From assembly GCA_037447655.1 (NCBI GenBank), contig JBBHKE010002016.1:1-64000 (forward strand): 64,000 nucleotides of DNA. Reading direction: 5' to 3'. Positions 36,144 through 48,568 of the stretch are shown one piece after another (position 1 is the first letter of the stretch; every line of letters starts with the position of its first letter). The notes below the pieces were generated by a model. It saw nothing but the letters and a program-made list of their open reading frames with translations, ran no database searches and was not told where the DNA came from. The DNA comes from Zygnema cylindricum (Eukaryota; Streptophyta; Zygnematophyceae; Zygnematales; Zygnemataceae). Both the position numbers and the translations under genes were made by a program.

Positions 36144-37339
36144 GGACCATTAATTTCTACAGGGTGCGTCTCCATGTGCCTAAGTAAGGATTTTTTTTCT
36201 GTCGTTTTCCTGTAAAACTTAGAGCCGTACCGCGTAGGTTTTAACCGTACAAAAAAATAGAAAAAGTGAGAAGTACATTTTGCATCATCATCGAATTCAA
36301 GATGTACTACATGTTTTCGTCTTGTGTTCTTCGACCCAATGTCACGCCAAAAAACGCCATCTTCAAACTTTTCTTTAAAACACAGGGAAGATGTGTTTTA
36401 AAATAAAGTATTTTCTAAAAACAAATAGGAACACGTATTCGCACGTGCAAATTTTTTTACACAAATTTCAAACGAATTCAAGTGGCAGCGAAAGGTACAC
36501 TATTCGTTATGTTTTGTCCGTTTGCGGTCATCGAAGTACATAACTTGTTTTATTTTGTCGCGTTTCGTTCAGTACGGATTTTTCCATTCCAGGGGTCTGA
36601 AATTGCGGTGCCATTTGAAAAAATCGTGAGAAATCTCTGAGTGCGCCCCATCAAGTCGCACACGCCGCCCTTTTCACTCAACCTCACATTCTCTTTTTCA
36701 AACTTCACTATTCCTCATCCTTCCACCAGGCGGCTATACGCTGACCATTGGGAAGCTGGAGAAAACTTTTTTTGCCTTAAAAAAATGAAAACCCACAATT
36801 ATCATTTCTATGTTTTTTAACACAGACAAAGGCAAAACTTTATTTTGATTATTGTTTTTATTTTTATTTGTTTTTCTTTATTATCTTTAATTCTTTACAC
36901 AAGAATGGAAAAACAAATTCATCCATTAGGGGTTAAAAAGAAAACTTAAATTTCTGGTGATTATATCAAATATGAGATAGGTTTCTCAAATATGAAGAGA
37001 GATTCAAAGCGCGTGGAAATAACGAAAAATGCAATCGTACAGGGAAGGGAGGGAAGGGAGTGCAGCCATGGACAACATTCATAGACAAAAGGTTAGAAAA
37101 GGTAAATGTCTACAAATGTCACATAAAATTAAACGATGTCACTTGCGTTGTTCACACTTGAAAAAGGGAAAAACGGTATGGTATGAAAACGGTACTTTTT
37201 TTTGTCCGCCGTGAACTGGCACGTGACGCTAGCCTACGTCAACTAGCGTGTCGTGATACGAGCCACTTGCCCGTACGAAACGCTTTGCGGACATGATATG
37301 TACGAATCCTTCCAAACCAAAATGCACTGCCAAGCAAGC
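36144..37339. other. Unassigned sequence
   Basis: 36165-36240 resembles the left interior of Harbinger-like element B (catgtgc.taag and ctgtcgttttc). The remainder has no recognised gene; short ORFs such as 37029-37214 show no domain. Confidence 0.3.
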
Positions 37340-37347
37340 GTTTGTAC

Positions 37348-37706
37348 TAGTGTTGGGTATCGAGGACCTATTGCCGATATTCGATATACATCGAATTTTA
37401 AGTACCCGATAATCGATATATCGAGACCATGTACGGAGAAGCTAAATATCCGGATTTCTTTTTTCCCGGTTTATTTTTCCTTCGTGGCGGGCGCTGGTGG
37501 GGGGGGAGCGAGGGTTCCGTACGATTTTGCGTACGGTAAACTGTACTTCCTGTACGGTACCTGTATAGACACCCTTTTTTTGCGATGTTTATCGCGATAA
37601 TTTATGTTGGTCGCGGTACGATATATCGAGAACTCTGCTCGATCGATAATCGATATATCGAATATCGAAATTATCGCGATATGAAACTACCCGATACTCA
37701 ACACTA
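37348..37706. mobile_element. hAT-type MITE 3 with 8-bp duplication
   Basis: 359 bp, ends tagtgttgggtatcgagga and acccgatactcaacacta, flanked by perfect GTTTGTAC at 37340-37347 and 37707-37714. Its interior at 37595-37640 aligns with the left edge of the 33-bp satellite and contains a near-match to the satellite unit. Confidence 0.92.
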
Positions 37707-37714
37707 GTTTGTAC

Positions 37715-39639
37715 AGACCGAAAATAACCACGAAGGAACTTTAGACATACCTTTTTTTTCCATCGGTGTTTTTTTTTTTTTTTACATTACGTGTTCTCTT
37801 ATGTGATTGGTCCCCTAGTTTGTTCATAAGTTTGCAAGGGAATAATTCTTGTACGGTTCACGTCCTTGCGCTTCGTTTTTGAAATTCTTCAAAAACGAAA
37901 AAGTACATTCCGAACATGATGTCCAATGGCGGACGGCAGTTGCCGTTTGCTTTACGCAACTGTCAAGTTTTGACGCATATAAGTGTATCTTTTGTCCGCC
38001 GATACGCTCCAAAACAGTCGAAACCAACCGCCCCAACCGTCATCGCCGCGTTTTTTGTCGTTTTATAAAATTTGGCGTACGGATCCCAAAATTTATGACA
38101 TCGTTTTCCCATTTTTCCAAGTGTGAACAACGCAACTGATATTTTTTGAACAATCGCGTGCATCATCACAAATTGTAGACGTTGACAGACATCACGGGCA
38201 TTGTCAACGTATACAATCGTCACTCCCTTAAGTAACTTTTTTTTTGCTTTGCCCTTTTTCTAAAAAGGAAAAGCATTGTAGTCGCATTCGTCTTTGGTGA
38301 CAACGATAAATGATCGTCAATTGTTTTTGTGTAAGATCGTGAGCCGTTGATTGATTTGAGTTTCGATTGGCTTTGTCATGTTCCAATTTTGATGTAATAA
38401 AAAGAGACACGTGGTACAATCCTATTTGTTGTTTCGCGTGGTTGTAATGGTACCGATTCTCGGTACTGTACGGTACAGTACCACTGTCGCTCGTAGAGAA
38501 TCTGCCAATTGGTGAAAGCTAGAAAGTACAGATTTTCAATATGGTCGGCCGCCGTGCATCGCGCCGTGGTGATTTTTTCACCATAGATGTGACCGTCAAC
38601 AGGCAAACCGAACTGACTATTTCGAGCGTGTCAAGACTTATTTTTGTGTAAGTAAACAAGGAATCTTTTTTAGTGTTTATATAACTAATTCAGTACCTAT
38701 AAATTTTGAACCTCAAACCTAAAATAGGATTAGTATTTCTATTTTTTCCTTTACGTTAATGTAGGTACGGTTTAAATAGTATCGATGTTACAAATTTGGG
38801 CAGTTATTAAATATTAATTACTGTGCAGTACACCGTGAATCGCTATTAGTCTATTAGTGATGATTTTTTTCGCTTTACGGCCGACACTATTAAACGTCGC
38901 GACTGTTAAATTTCAGTCTGACGGCAATAATAAATCTTTGTATACAATTTATGTCAATTGAAACAAAATAAATGTATGATAAATGAAAACCATATGGGAG
39001 CACAATCGTCCACTGAAACGACACGAAGAAATGAAACGACAGACTAAATCGTATCATGCGACAAAAATTAACATCAAAAAAAAAAAATTCGTGAAAAAAA
39101 CAAAATTTTACGCTAAATACTCGTATGTTACGGGTTTATTAATTATTTGCTATCATAATCCTTAGCGGAAAGGTTTATGTATGTAGAAGAAGATGACGAA
39201 GCCAAGTGGATGGCTTAATTCGCGTTTCGTTCATGTAGGGGGTTTGATTAAGCGTAAAAGTTTCATATAAATTTGAGCGTTTGATCTTTATCAATGAACG
39301 ATATGAATGAATGGACTCAATATATCATGTAGTATTAAATACTTTAATGTTAAATCTAGAATACACATTAAAACATTAACATTATTCAACTATTATTCGT
39401 TTAAACATAATACTAATGGTTTTTATTTATTTTATATTAAAGTGTTGCATGTATATTTTTTATATTTTTTTTATCCATACATAATATTACAAAAGAAGAA
39501 AACAAAAAAAAACAAACAAAATAAATAACCGCCATACAACCTTGATCACATAACAAAAACGAAAAAAACAAATGAAAATAACAAGAATAAAATAAAAAAC
39601 ATCAGACTTACCAAGGATTCAACTAACTTAGTCCAAAGA
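37715..39639. other. Unassigned sequence
   Basis: No gene supported. 37867-37896 is a small hairpin (cgtttttgaa/ttcaaaaacg). 38462-38482 is a near-perfect palindrome around ggtactgtacggtacagtacc. 38828-38950 starts like the TA-target MITE (gtacaccgtgaatcgctatt). The sequence becomes strongly AT-rich after 39100. Confidence 0.4.
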
Positions 39640-40350
<711 letters not shown>

Positions 40351-41007
40351 TTAAATACAATACAAATACTTTGAATACTTTGTTTTGGTGATACTTTGAT
40401 TTCTTTTTTTTTTTTATGATGTTACTTGCAAGTAAGCAAGTATTAGTGATATTTTTTTTTTTTGTGGAAAAACATGACAAATACTTTGTTTCTTAAAGCC
40501 TAAACAAATTTAAGGACTAAAAAAATATTTCTAAAACCCTAAATTGGGTATTAACCAAACCCCTATAAACCTTTAATCACGTAATGATGATGTGCTAATC
40601 AAGCCCCTAAAACCCCTACACATGTATCTTTGAGAAAAATAACATATATTTATATATATAAAAAACCATATGTATATAAAAAAACAGAAAAAAAGTTGTC
40701 GTCATAATTCTAGAAAACAATAACACTAATGATATCGACGCTTGTTAAAATTGGACTCTTTTAAGTCTTTTGTTTTTCTTTAGATTAAGATGAGTCGTTG
40801 CTTTCAATCTATTTAAAAAGAAAAACCAAAGTTAACATTTTGTATATGTTGCTCAAAAAACCAAAGCAAGGCGTCTGTATACATAACTATTCTAACAATA
40901 TATGTTTTACAAGACAAATGCATAGCCGTTATCCTTTTGAAAAAAAACGAAACACAAGTTTATTAATTTTTGATTTTTGAAAGTGTAATTGTTCAAAAAA
41001 ATAGAAT
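40351..41007. other. AT-rich unassigned sequence
   Basis: Poly-T and poly-A runs. Nothing recognisable beyond low complexity. Confidence 0.4.
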
Positions 41008-41429
41008 TTATTTGTTAATTTTGATAAGAAGAGATTCTTCATCATAATGAACACCAGTGAAATATAAAGAAAGACCATCATCAGCCCATCTTTCCCTAGG
41101 AGCAGACAATGCTCTAGAAAAATTAACATTCCAAAATAATGAAAAACAGTATCAAAAGTTATTGCAGCAACACAAACTTCACCACAACTACCCCAAACTT
41201 TATCAACAAACATATACGTTTGATAATGATTAAAGTCTATAAATTGAATTCCATGTGCACAACTAATAAAAATAGCATGCTCATCCCAATGACAAAATCA
41301 ATAACTAATAATTACCTTTTTTACATAAGAATATTTAGACTCACAACCAAACAATAATAGGGAAAGAGCACGAAACAAACAATTCCCATCCTCTGTAACA
41401 TGTAATCGAAAAAGAGGAATTTGTGCCAT
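41008..41429 (-). pseudogene. OTU-like cysteine protease, broken
   Basis: The minus strand from ATG 41429 begins MAQIPLFRLHV and then shows the OTU catalytic box TEDGNCLFRALSLLLFG (Asp and Cys present). The same frame crosses a TGA (41300-41298) and continues with YMFVDKVWGSCGEVCVAA, the usual W-G-E-ELLA-like region. A one-base shift near 41130 then moves to a frame reading WADDGLSLYFTGVHYDEESL, with the catalytic His of the HYD motif, ending at 41008. Length fits one OTU domain (about 140 residues). OTU proteases remove ubiquitin; such domains also occur inside DNA transposons. Two lesions make this a pseudogene. Origin unknown. Confidence 0.7.
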
Positions 41430-41899
41430 AATAAGCTTACCTAAAATAGAAATCCCAAAAGTCGAAAAAAAACACTCACACCTGAATAACAAAAAATAAA
41501 TAAACATTAAGAGACAAATGAAAAAACAAAACAATATGATTTTAATACAAACTTTCCCAAACATGTAGAAATAAGGAAATACACTAACAAAAAATGATTT
41601 ATTTAAAAAGAAAAACGAAAAACATACATTAATAAAAAAAAAAAGATAAACTTCACACAAACCACTATAGATAATTTAATATGTAAAAAACCACTTATTG
41701 AATATTTCAAGCCTTCGCAAATGAATGGAAAGAGTAGCAATTTGTAAAGTATAAAGAAAATTAAAAAAATAGAAGAGGAACAAGATCAAATTTAAGAGAA
41801 AAAAGAAAGAATTATAGCAGGTAATGGTAATCTTTATACAAAAATTATGGACCTAGATTCTTTGTACGCTTGACAGGACGGTTCGAAACCGCTACACTA
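41430..41899. other. AT-rich unassigned sequence
   Basis: Very AT-rich sequence upstream of the OTU frame, bounded by the start of copia element 2. No gene supported. Confidence 0.35.
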
Positions 41900-43090
41900 T
41901 GTTGATTTTGGAAAGCTTAAAGTCTCACTAAATTAGTGTGACGGCAGAAAGACAGTAAAATATAGCGTAAATGACATGCGTCGTCACTTAAGTAATATAG
42001 CGTAAATGACATGCGTCGTCACTTAAGTACAAAACAGGTGTTTCGGAATGGCACCAACATTCACATATACCTGTCACACATTGAACGAGACAAAGCACCT
42101 GCGACGCAGATAGGAGAAAACAGCTGCGACACAGATGGGACAAAGCAGCTGCGATTAGTTCAAGTACTCCGAATCATGCTAAAGCTAATTCTGCCACTGT
42201 ACAATCAATATTACTAAGAGGTCAATACAATTACTTGTCGCCGGCTTAATTACTATTGTCTAGATGAGTTCATCTAGATGTTGTAAAGACACCTGCCTGC
42301 AAATCACTATGAATCTTGTCAATTGACTTGATTCAGATCAACCACAGTTGAGTAGTCTTGTTCCGAATCATATTCAATTTCACCGCAGCTTCGTCGCTGC
42401 TGTGTCATCCCGTACTGTATAACCCCAGCTGCTTTTTCCCATCTGCGTTGCAACTGATTTGTAACATGTGCGTCGCAACTGCTTTGTCCCATCAAAGTTG
42501 TACTTGCTTTGTCTCGTTCAATGTGTGACAGGCATATGTGGATGTCGGTGCCATTCCAAAATACGTGTTCTGTACTTAAGTAACGACGCTTGTTCTTTAC
42601 GCTATATTTTACTGTCTTTCTACCGTCACACTAATTTTATGAGACTTAAAGCTTTCGAAAATCAACACTCTTAGTAATACAACTTGTACCGTGGCAGAAT
42701 TAGCTTTAGCATGATTTGGAGTACTTGATCTTATTACTAGTTAGGATTTTGGACGTATCTCTCAAGAACGTTTATATCAAAGGTACAACAGTATGTAATA
42801 GGACAATTATGAGTAGAAACTCACTACGAGTATAAGACTTAGGACTTAGAACATTTGATGTATCTAGACTTCCAGACTGTGCATTTTGCAAACTGTTTTT
42901 TGGGAAACTTTTGAGTTGCATATCTTAGTGTATCTTAGATCAATTAGGCTAAAACTTTGGGAGTTGTCACACTTTGTGATATTCTATATTTTGGTATAAT
43001 TTGAGACAGTTTGGACTTTTTTTTCAAATTTGGTGAGCTATAGAAAACAACTATATGGTAGGATTCTTAGTAAGCTTCTGTGAGTGAATT
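41900..43090 (+). mobile_element. Copia element 2, 5' LTR with an inverted duplication
   Basis: Starts TGTTGATTTTGG, matching the 3' LTR start at 47501. Relative to the 3' LTR, about 42147-42672 is an inverted copy of the LTR's first half, so 41900-42145 and 42430-42672 form long hairpin arms. Forward LTR sequence resumes at about 42680 and ends near the gag ATG at 43091, which like the other copia elements lies at the LTR edge (gtgaattatgtc is shared by both LTRs). Confidence 0.8.
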
Positions 43091-46000
43091 ATGTCTACTT
43101 CTACTACTACTGCAGCTGCTCCACTTGCTCTAGTGGTCATGGAACAAAAGGTTATGAACATGACATCAGGAATTCCTATCTTTTCGGGGGAAAAATATGT
43201 TTAGTGGGCGGATATGGCGGAAACACACTTTGAAAATCTTAGTCATTTGGATATTTTGGATGGTTCCCTGGCTAAAACAAATGCATCTTGGTCAAAGAAA
43301 AATTCGCACACTCAAACTATTCTAAAATTATCTATCTCAAAAGAATTAGCTATGTCTCGGATAAAAATGAAGAAGGCGATCGATATGTGGAAGTCTCTTA
43401 AATATGATTATGAAAAGGCTAATGTCCAAGAAGAACTATTTTAAGCCGGACAAATTTGGGACTACAAATACATGGGTGGCACAATTGATGAATATGGTAA
43501 CAAGTTTTGAATTCTAATAGACTCTCATGCTTGTGCAGGTGGATCATTTCCTCAGTTTTAGCAGGCTGCATTACTAATGAGGGGTATTCCTAATACTATA
43601 AAAGCAACGTTTGATAGGCTGAAACAAAAAGATAAAGCTAGGTGGACTTTATAGTAAGCTATTAATTTGATATTAGAGGAGGAAGCTGATTCTAAAATTC
43701 TCAATGCAAAAAGGCACGTATATGCCTTTAACACAGACTTTGACAAAAAGGCTTAGTTTAATCAGCAAAGAAATCAGTTTGATCAGGAAAGACATCCGTT
43801 TAATCAAAACCAGAATTAGTTTAAATAGTTCAATCAGTGAGGGAATAAATAGTCTTTCAATGCTTGTTTTTATTGCAATGATAAAGGTCATTGGTATAAC
43901 TTCTGTCCATAGCTTAAAAAAGCTAACAAAACAAGATTGTACAGGCCTGGAGGGCAACAAAGCCGGTATAATCAACGCTTCACAAGAGTTACATCTCGAG
44001 GAAATGCACTATTTTCGGCATCTTCATCTTACCAGGACGAATCTCTGACACTCTGTGACTAGAACTACAAGGACTTATTCGCTATGGCGGTAGAACTGGA
44101 GGGTGCAAAAGACAATGGATGGATAATGGATACAATAGCGTCGTCACACATGTGTTGGAACAAGGCTCTTTTCAAAAATTTGAAATCCACACCCGAGAAA
44201 AATATATACTATACATGTGGTATGAGTGTGGTATGAGTGTACAAACACGTTGCTAATTAATATAAAAAAAACGGTAGTTGAGAGAACTCTTCACAATGTT
44301 CTCTTTGTCCCGGATTTCAAGAAAAAATTGTTTTCAACATCTTTGGTAGAAAATAAAGGGTTTGAGGTCAATTTGAAAAATGGTCGGCAAGTTGTTAGCA
44401 AGAATGGAAAGATTGTGGTCACAAGCAGTAGAGATGCCATCAAAATGTATCGAATGGATATGTCCGATAGTAAAGAAAATGATATTTTGTATTCTGGTGC
44501 ATTATCTTCAGATGAACTGAGGCATAAGAGGTTAGGCCATGTGAACTATGACATTTTGAAAAAAAATGGTACATGCTGGTAAATTAGAAGGAGTCACTCT
44601 TTTAGATCAGTTGGCTAAAACGTATGATGGCTGTGCACTAGGAAAAATACACATATTAGCGTTTCCTTAAGAATCTGAACACCGGTCCACTAAACTTAAC
44701 TTTTGCAACTAATTCATTCTGATGTTTTCCGCCCTCCAAAGGTACCATCTGCCGGGGGGATGAAATATATGGTTACGTTTAAAGATGATTTTTTGAGGTT
44801 TACTAAAGTCTACTTCCTGAAAGACATTAGTGAAGACTTCACCCACTTCCAACACTACAAAGTCTGGGTGGAGAAAGTACACGATCTACCAATTCTGGAA
44901 CTTAGATTGGACAACGACGACGAATATAAGTCAAAGAGTTTGAAAACTTCTTACTTAAGGAAGGTATTAGTCATCAGTTGACCGTTCCATATTCACCGGA
45001 ACAAAATGGGGTTTCAAAGAGACTAAATATATTATTACAGAGACCACTAGGTCCATGCTTGTAGATAAAGACGTGGATCCAAAATTCTGGGCTGAAGCAT
45101 TAAATTGTGCAGTTTATATTAAGAATAGAATAGGGTCAAGATCAGTACGGACTACTCCTTACGAGGTCTGGACTGGTAGAAAACCGGATGTTATTCATTT
45201 CAAAGTCTTTGGTAGCAAATGCTTTATTTTAAATACATCTAAAGACAAATGGAAAATGGAACCGAAAGGATTACCAGTTATTTTGTTGGGGTATGATGAT
45301 CACTCCAAAGGGTATACAGTCTTTGTATTTGAGAAACAACAAATAAGTATAGCAAGGAATATTATTGTAAAGGATGAGCTTGACTTGATAGATTTGTTTA
45401 AAATGACACCGCAACAAAAGCATCAAAAATTACAGAAGTATGTCATTTTAGAATAAAAACAAGAGATTGTCACACAGATGCACAGGCCTCCAATAGTGAC
45501 ACTAGTGTCCGAAACTAACCAAGTTTTTCAACAAGTTCCGTTTCATACTGGTGACCAGAATTCCAATCCAACGGATTCTACACAGAGAAAAAAGAAAAAT
45601 GCGAGGGATCCGACAATTTAAGCCTCAAAATTTCCGAAGGGAAGACGATCGAGTAGCCAGCTGCAAGTAAACTCCCACTTTGCCTACTCTGCAGCCTCAG
45701 CGGAGCCTCTGACCAATCGAGAGGCCTTCTCATCACCAGAGTGACATCACTTGATTGAGGCAGCCAACGACGAAATGAAGTTGATCATGGAAGCTCAGAC
45801 ATGGGAGCTTGTGGATCTTCCTCCGGACCGAAAAGCGATCGGCATCAAATAGGTATTCAAGGTTAAGTTAAATCTAGATAACACCATTGAACGATATAAA
45901 GCTAGGCTTGTCGCAAAGGGGTATAATCAAAAAAAAGGAATTGACTTTGAAAAAACATTTTCTCCGGTTGTAAGATTTCCGACAATTAGGATTTTGCTCT

Positions 46001-47340
46001 CCCTGGCTGCTATAGAAGATATGGAAATACATTAGATGGATGTAAAAACGGCCTTCTTACATGGAGAGCTAGAAGAGACCATTTACATGGAGCAGCCTGA
46101 AATGTATGCAAGCTAGGAAAATAGCACTTAGTATGCAAATTGTTAAAATCATTCAGAGCCACGAAAAGAGCACTTAGTATGTAAATTGTTAAAATCTCTT
46201 TATGGTCTAAAACAGGCCCCTAGGCAATGGAATCTAAAGCTTCACGAATTCTTACATAACCTAGGATTTTAAACGATAAGCTCTGATCATTCTGTTTACG
46301 TTCTAAAGGGTGAGGATGGGATAGTGGATATTGTGGTGTATGTAGATGATCTACTACTTATTAGCAAATCAATGGCTAAAATTATTAAAATCAAAACTGC
46401 CTTAGATTCACGATTTGAGATGAAAGACCTCGTTGATGCGAAATAAATTTTGGGTATTCAGGTAGAAAGGGATAGAAATAAGAGATTAATAAAATTGACT
46501 CAAAATGAGGTTATTGGAAACATGTTTGATGAGTATGGAATACGGGGGGCAAAAGGGTGTATAACTTCAATAGAGTTTCGGCAAAAGTTAGAGGGAGATG
46601 AGACAAAACCGGGTGTTATTGTTAGTGAGTATTTAGAGTAAGGGGAGGATGGTCCTATGACACTTATACCTTACACTAAGATAGTGGGAAGTTTAATAAA
46701 TTTCATAAACTGTACCCGTCCAGACATTGTTGCAGCAGTTGGGGTACTGAGCAAAAGTCTATAAAATCCTAAAAAATCTGACAGTGATGGAGCAAGGAGA
46801 GTCTTAAGATATTTGGCAAGAACCAAAGACCTCAAAGTCACACTAGGCGGAGGAGAAGTGAAGCAGCAAACATGGAGTGATGTAAGCTATGGCGACATGC
46901 CAAGCCATAAATCCACCACGGGATTCATTCTGCAAATTGGGAACGGGACTTGTTGTTGGAGCAGCAAACTTCAAAAGGTTACGGCACAATCGACAATGAA
47001 GTCAAATTACATGGTAGCAAGCTCGGCCCTCAAAAATCTTTTATGGGTGAGATCCATATTGTAAGAATTGGGATACATGCAAGTTGGTCCACAGGTGATC
47101 TGGTGTGATAACTAGGCTGCCAATGGCATTGCCTCTTACCCGATTCACCACTTAAAGAGTAAGCACATGGATGTAAGATAAAACTTTGTAAGAGAAAAAG
47201 TGTTTTCCCGCGTAATTAAATTATGCTATCTGCCAAATGCAAAAATGATTGTTGATATGCTCACTAAAGCTTTTTTTCCTCCTAAGCTGAAGTATTATAT
47301 GGATGCAATAGGACTAAGTGGCTAGCTAAGTTGTTGCGTT
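43091..47340 (+). pseudogene. Copia element 2 gag-pol (degenerate)
   Basis: A copia element from a different lineage than element 3. Gag starts MSTSTTTAAAP. A CCHC zinc knuckle (CFYCNDKGHWYNFC) is at 43863-43905. A decayed protease region (WIMDTIASSHMCW near 44110) follows. Integrase has the HKRLGHVNYDIL zinc region (44520) and core remnants (LRLDNDDEY near 44905). RT has [14 protein letters not shown] near 45900 and YVDDLLLI near 46340, RNase H WSDVSYGDMP near 46875. Many stops and frameshifts, so inactive. Confidence 0.85.
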
Positions 47341-47500
47341 GCTATGCTGTCATACTGCGCTAAGTCCTACATTGGGATGCAGTGGAACTAGGTAAAGTTG
47401 CAACGTTGCTATGCTGCCATAGTGCCCTAGTACACCAACGCAGCTGCGCTTCTTGAGATCGCAGCTACGCTGATACACTAAGTCTAATGCTAAAAAGGAA

Positions 47501-47540
47501 TGTTGATTTTGAAAAGCTTTAAGTCTCAGTAAATTAGTGT
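47501..47540 (+). mobile_element. Copia element 2, 3' LTR, first part
   Basis: tgttgattttgaaaagcttt and onward match the element 2 5' LTR start. The LTR is cut at 47540 by element 3 and continues at 53979. Confidence 0.85.
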
Positions 47541-47735
47541 TGTTGAAATTTATAGATTTCTAGAGTATTTTCTAGGTTTAAATATGTTTTTATAAAAGGA
47601 AAAAGAAAAGGACGGACAACCTGCCTCCACCTCCGCTCTCTAGCCCCCATACTTGCTGTAGTCACTGAAGGAAAGAGAGAGAGGTTGATCCATGGCTGCC
47701 TTAGTTCAACAGACAGCTATTTTTAGTAGGTTACT

Positions 47736-47833
47736 AAAAATATACTTGACGGACCAGAGATTTGATCCCGGTACCTGCGGTTCGTCAAATCGACCGGTAG
47801 CGGTCAGCTTTATCCTAATAGACTACGACCAAT
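47736..47833 (-). other. tRNA-like segment antisense in element 3 5' LTR
   Basis: Minus strand: gtagtctattaggataaagc (A-box-like), B-box-like gggatcaaatc (within rc of 47757-47771), TTTTT (rc of 47736-47740). Confidence 0.45.
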
Positions 47834-48367
47834 GCTAAGTGCTATGGTATGTGATAGATATATATTTTAGTTCGAAAGGATAAAGTTCATTTAACTAAAA
47901 CTGTTTACGGCGTACATATATACAGTTTTATAAAGTACGTCGTACGACGCTAATTCAAAACGGATACCACGCATTTTATTTCTACATCGGAACAAATATC
48001 GCGCAAGTATTTATTCCGGCCAAGATTACGTTTCGCATATAATCCAACGGCGCACATCATCGCCGAAATCCCGGAGTGGTCACTTTGGCATTTAGTGACG
48101 TGGCATCACCTGGCGCCACGTGGGGAGACATCATTCGGTCGCGGGAATTCCTAGGAACGTACGGATGAGTGGAAAGTATACACGCGTCCACTTATGGCCT
48201 TGTCGTACAGAGGCCGTACAAAAAGTACATCGGCAATAGTACTTTCTAGTACTATACAGTTTTGTGATTGGTTCGTACAGGCAGTAGATAGGAGCTGTGA
48301 GAGGGAATTAGGAAAAACTAGGACTTAGGAAAATTTAGGTAGATAGTCCTCTCTCTCAGAGAGTTTG

Positions 48368-48374
48368 TATAAAT
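48368..48374 (+). promoter_or_regulatory. TATA box of element 3 5' LTR
   Basis: TATAAAT followed by tggcatctttgcca, present at the same place in related LTRs (53759 in the 3' LTR; a tatatata form at 14341). It likely sets the element RNA start, about 200 bp before the LTR end. Confidence 0.6.
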
Positions 48375-48568
48375 TGGCATCTTTGCCACCCTATAACTTA
48401 TCGCCTGGTTGGCCGTTTTCAGTGATTCTTTTTTCTACTGACTCAGGGGAGTCCAGGCTACACATGAGTGCAGTCAAATTGTCAGTTTGCCTTCTTGGGC
48501 AGCAGTGGTTGTGGCTTAAAGTGGGTTAGTTGAATACTATCTAGAGGCTTCTTGTATTCTGTGGTCCA

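Noticed and set aside
37029-37214. 61-codon plus-strand ORF with several Cys and His residues
   Set aside because: The spacing does not fit a known zinc-finger pattern and nothing around it supports a gene.
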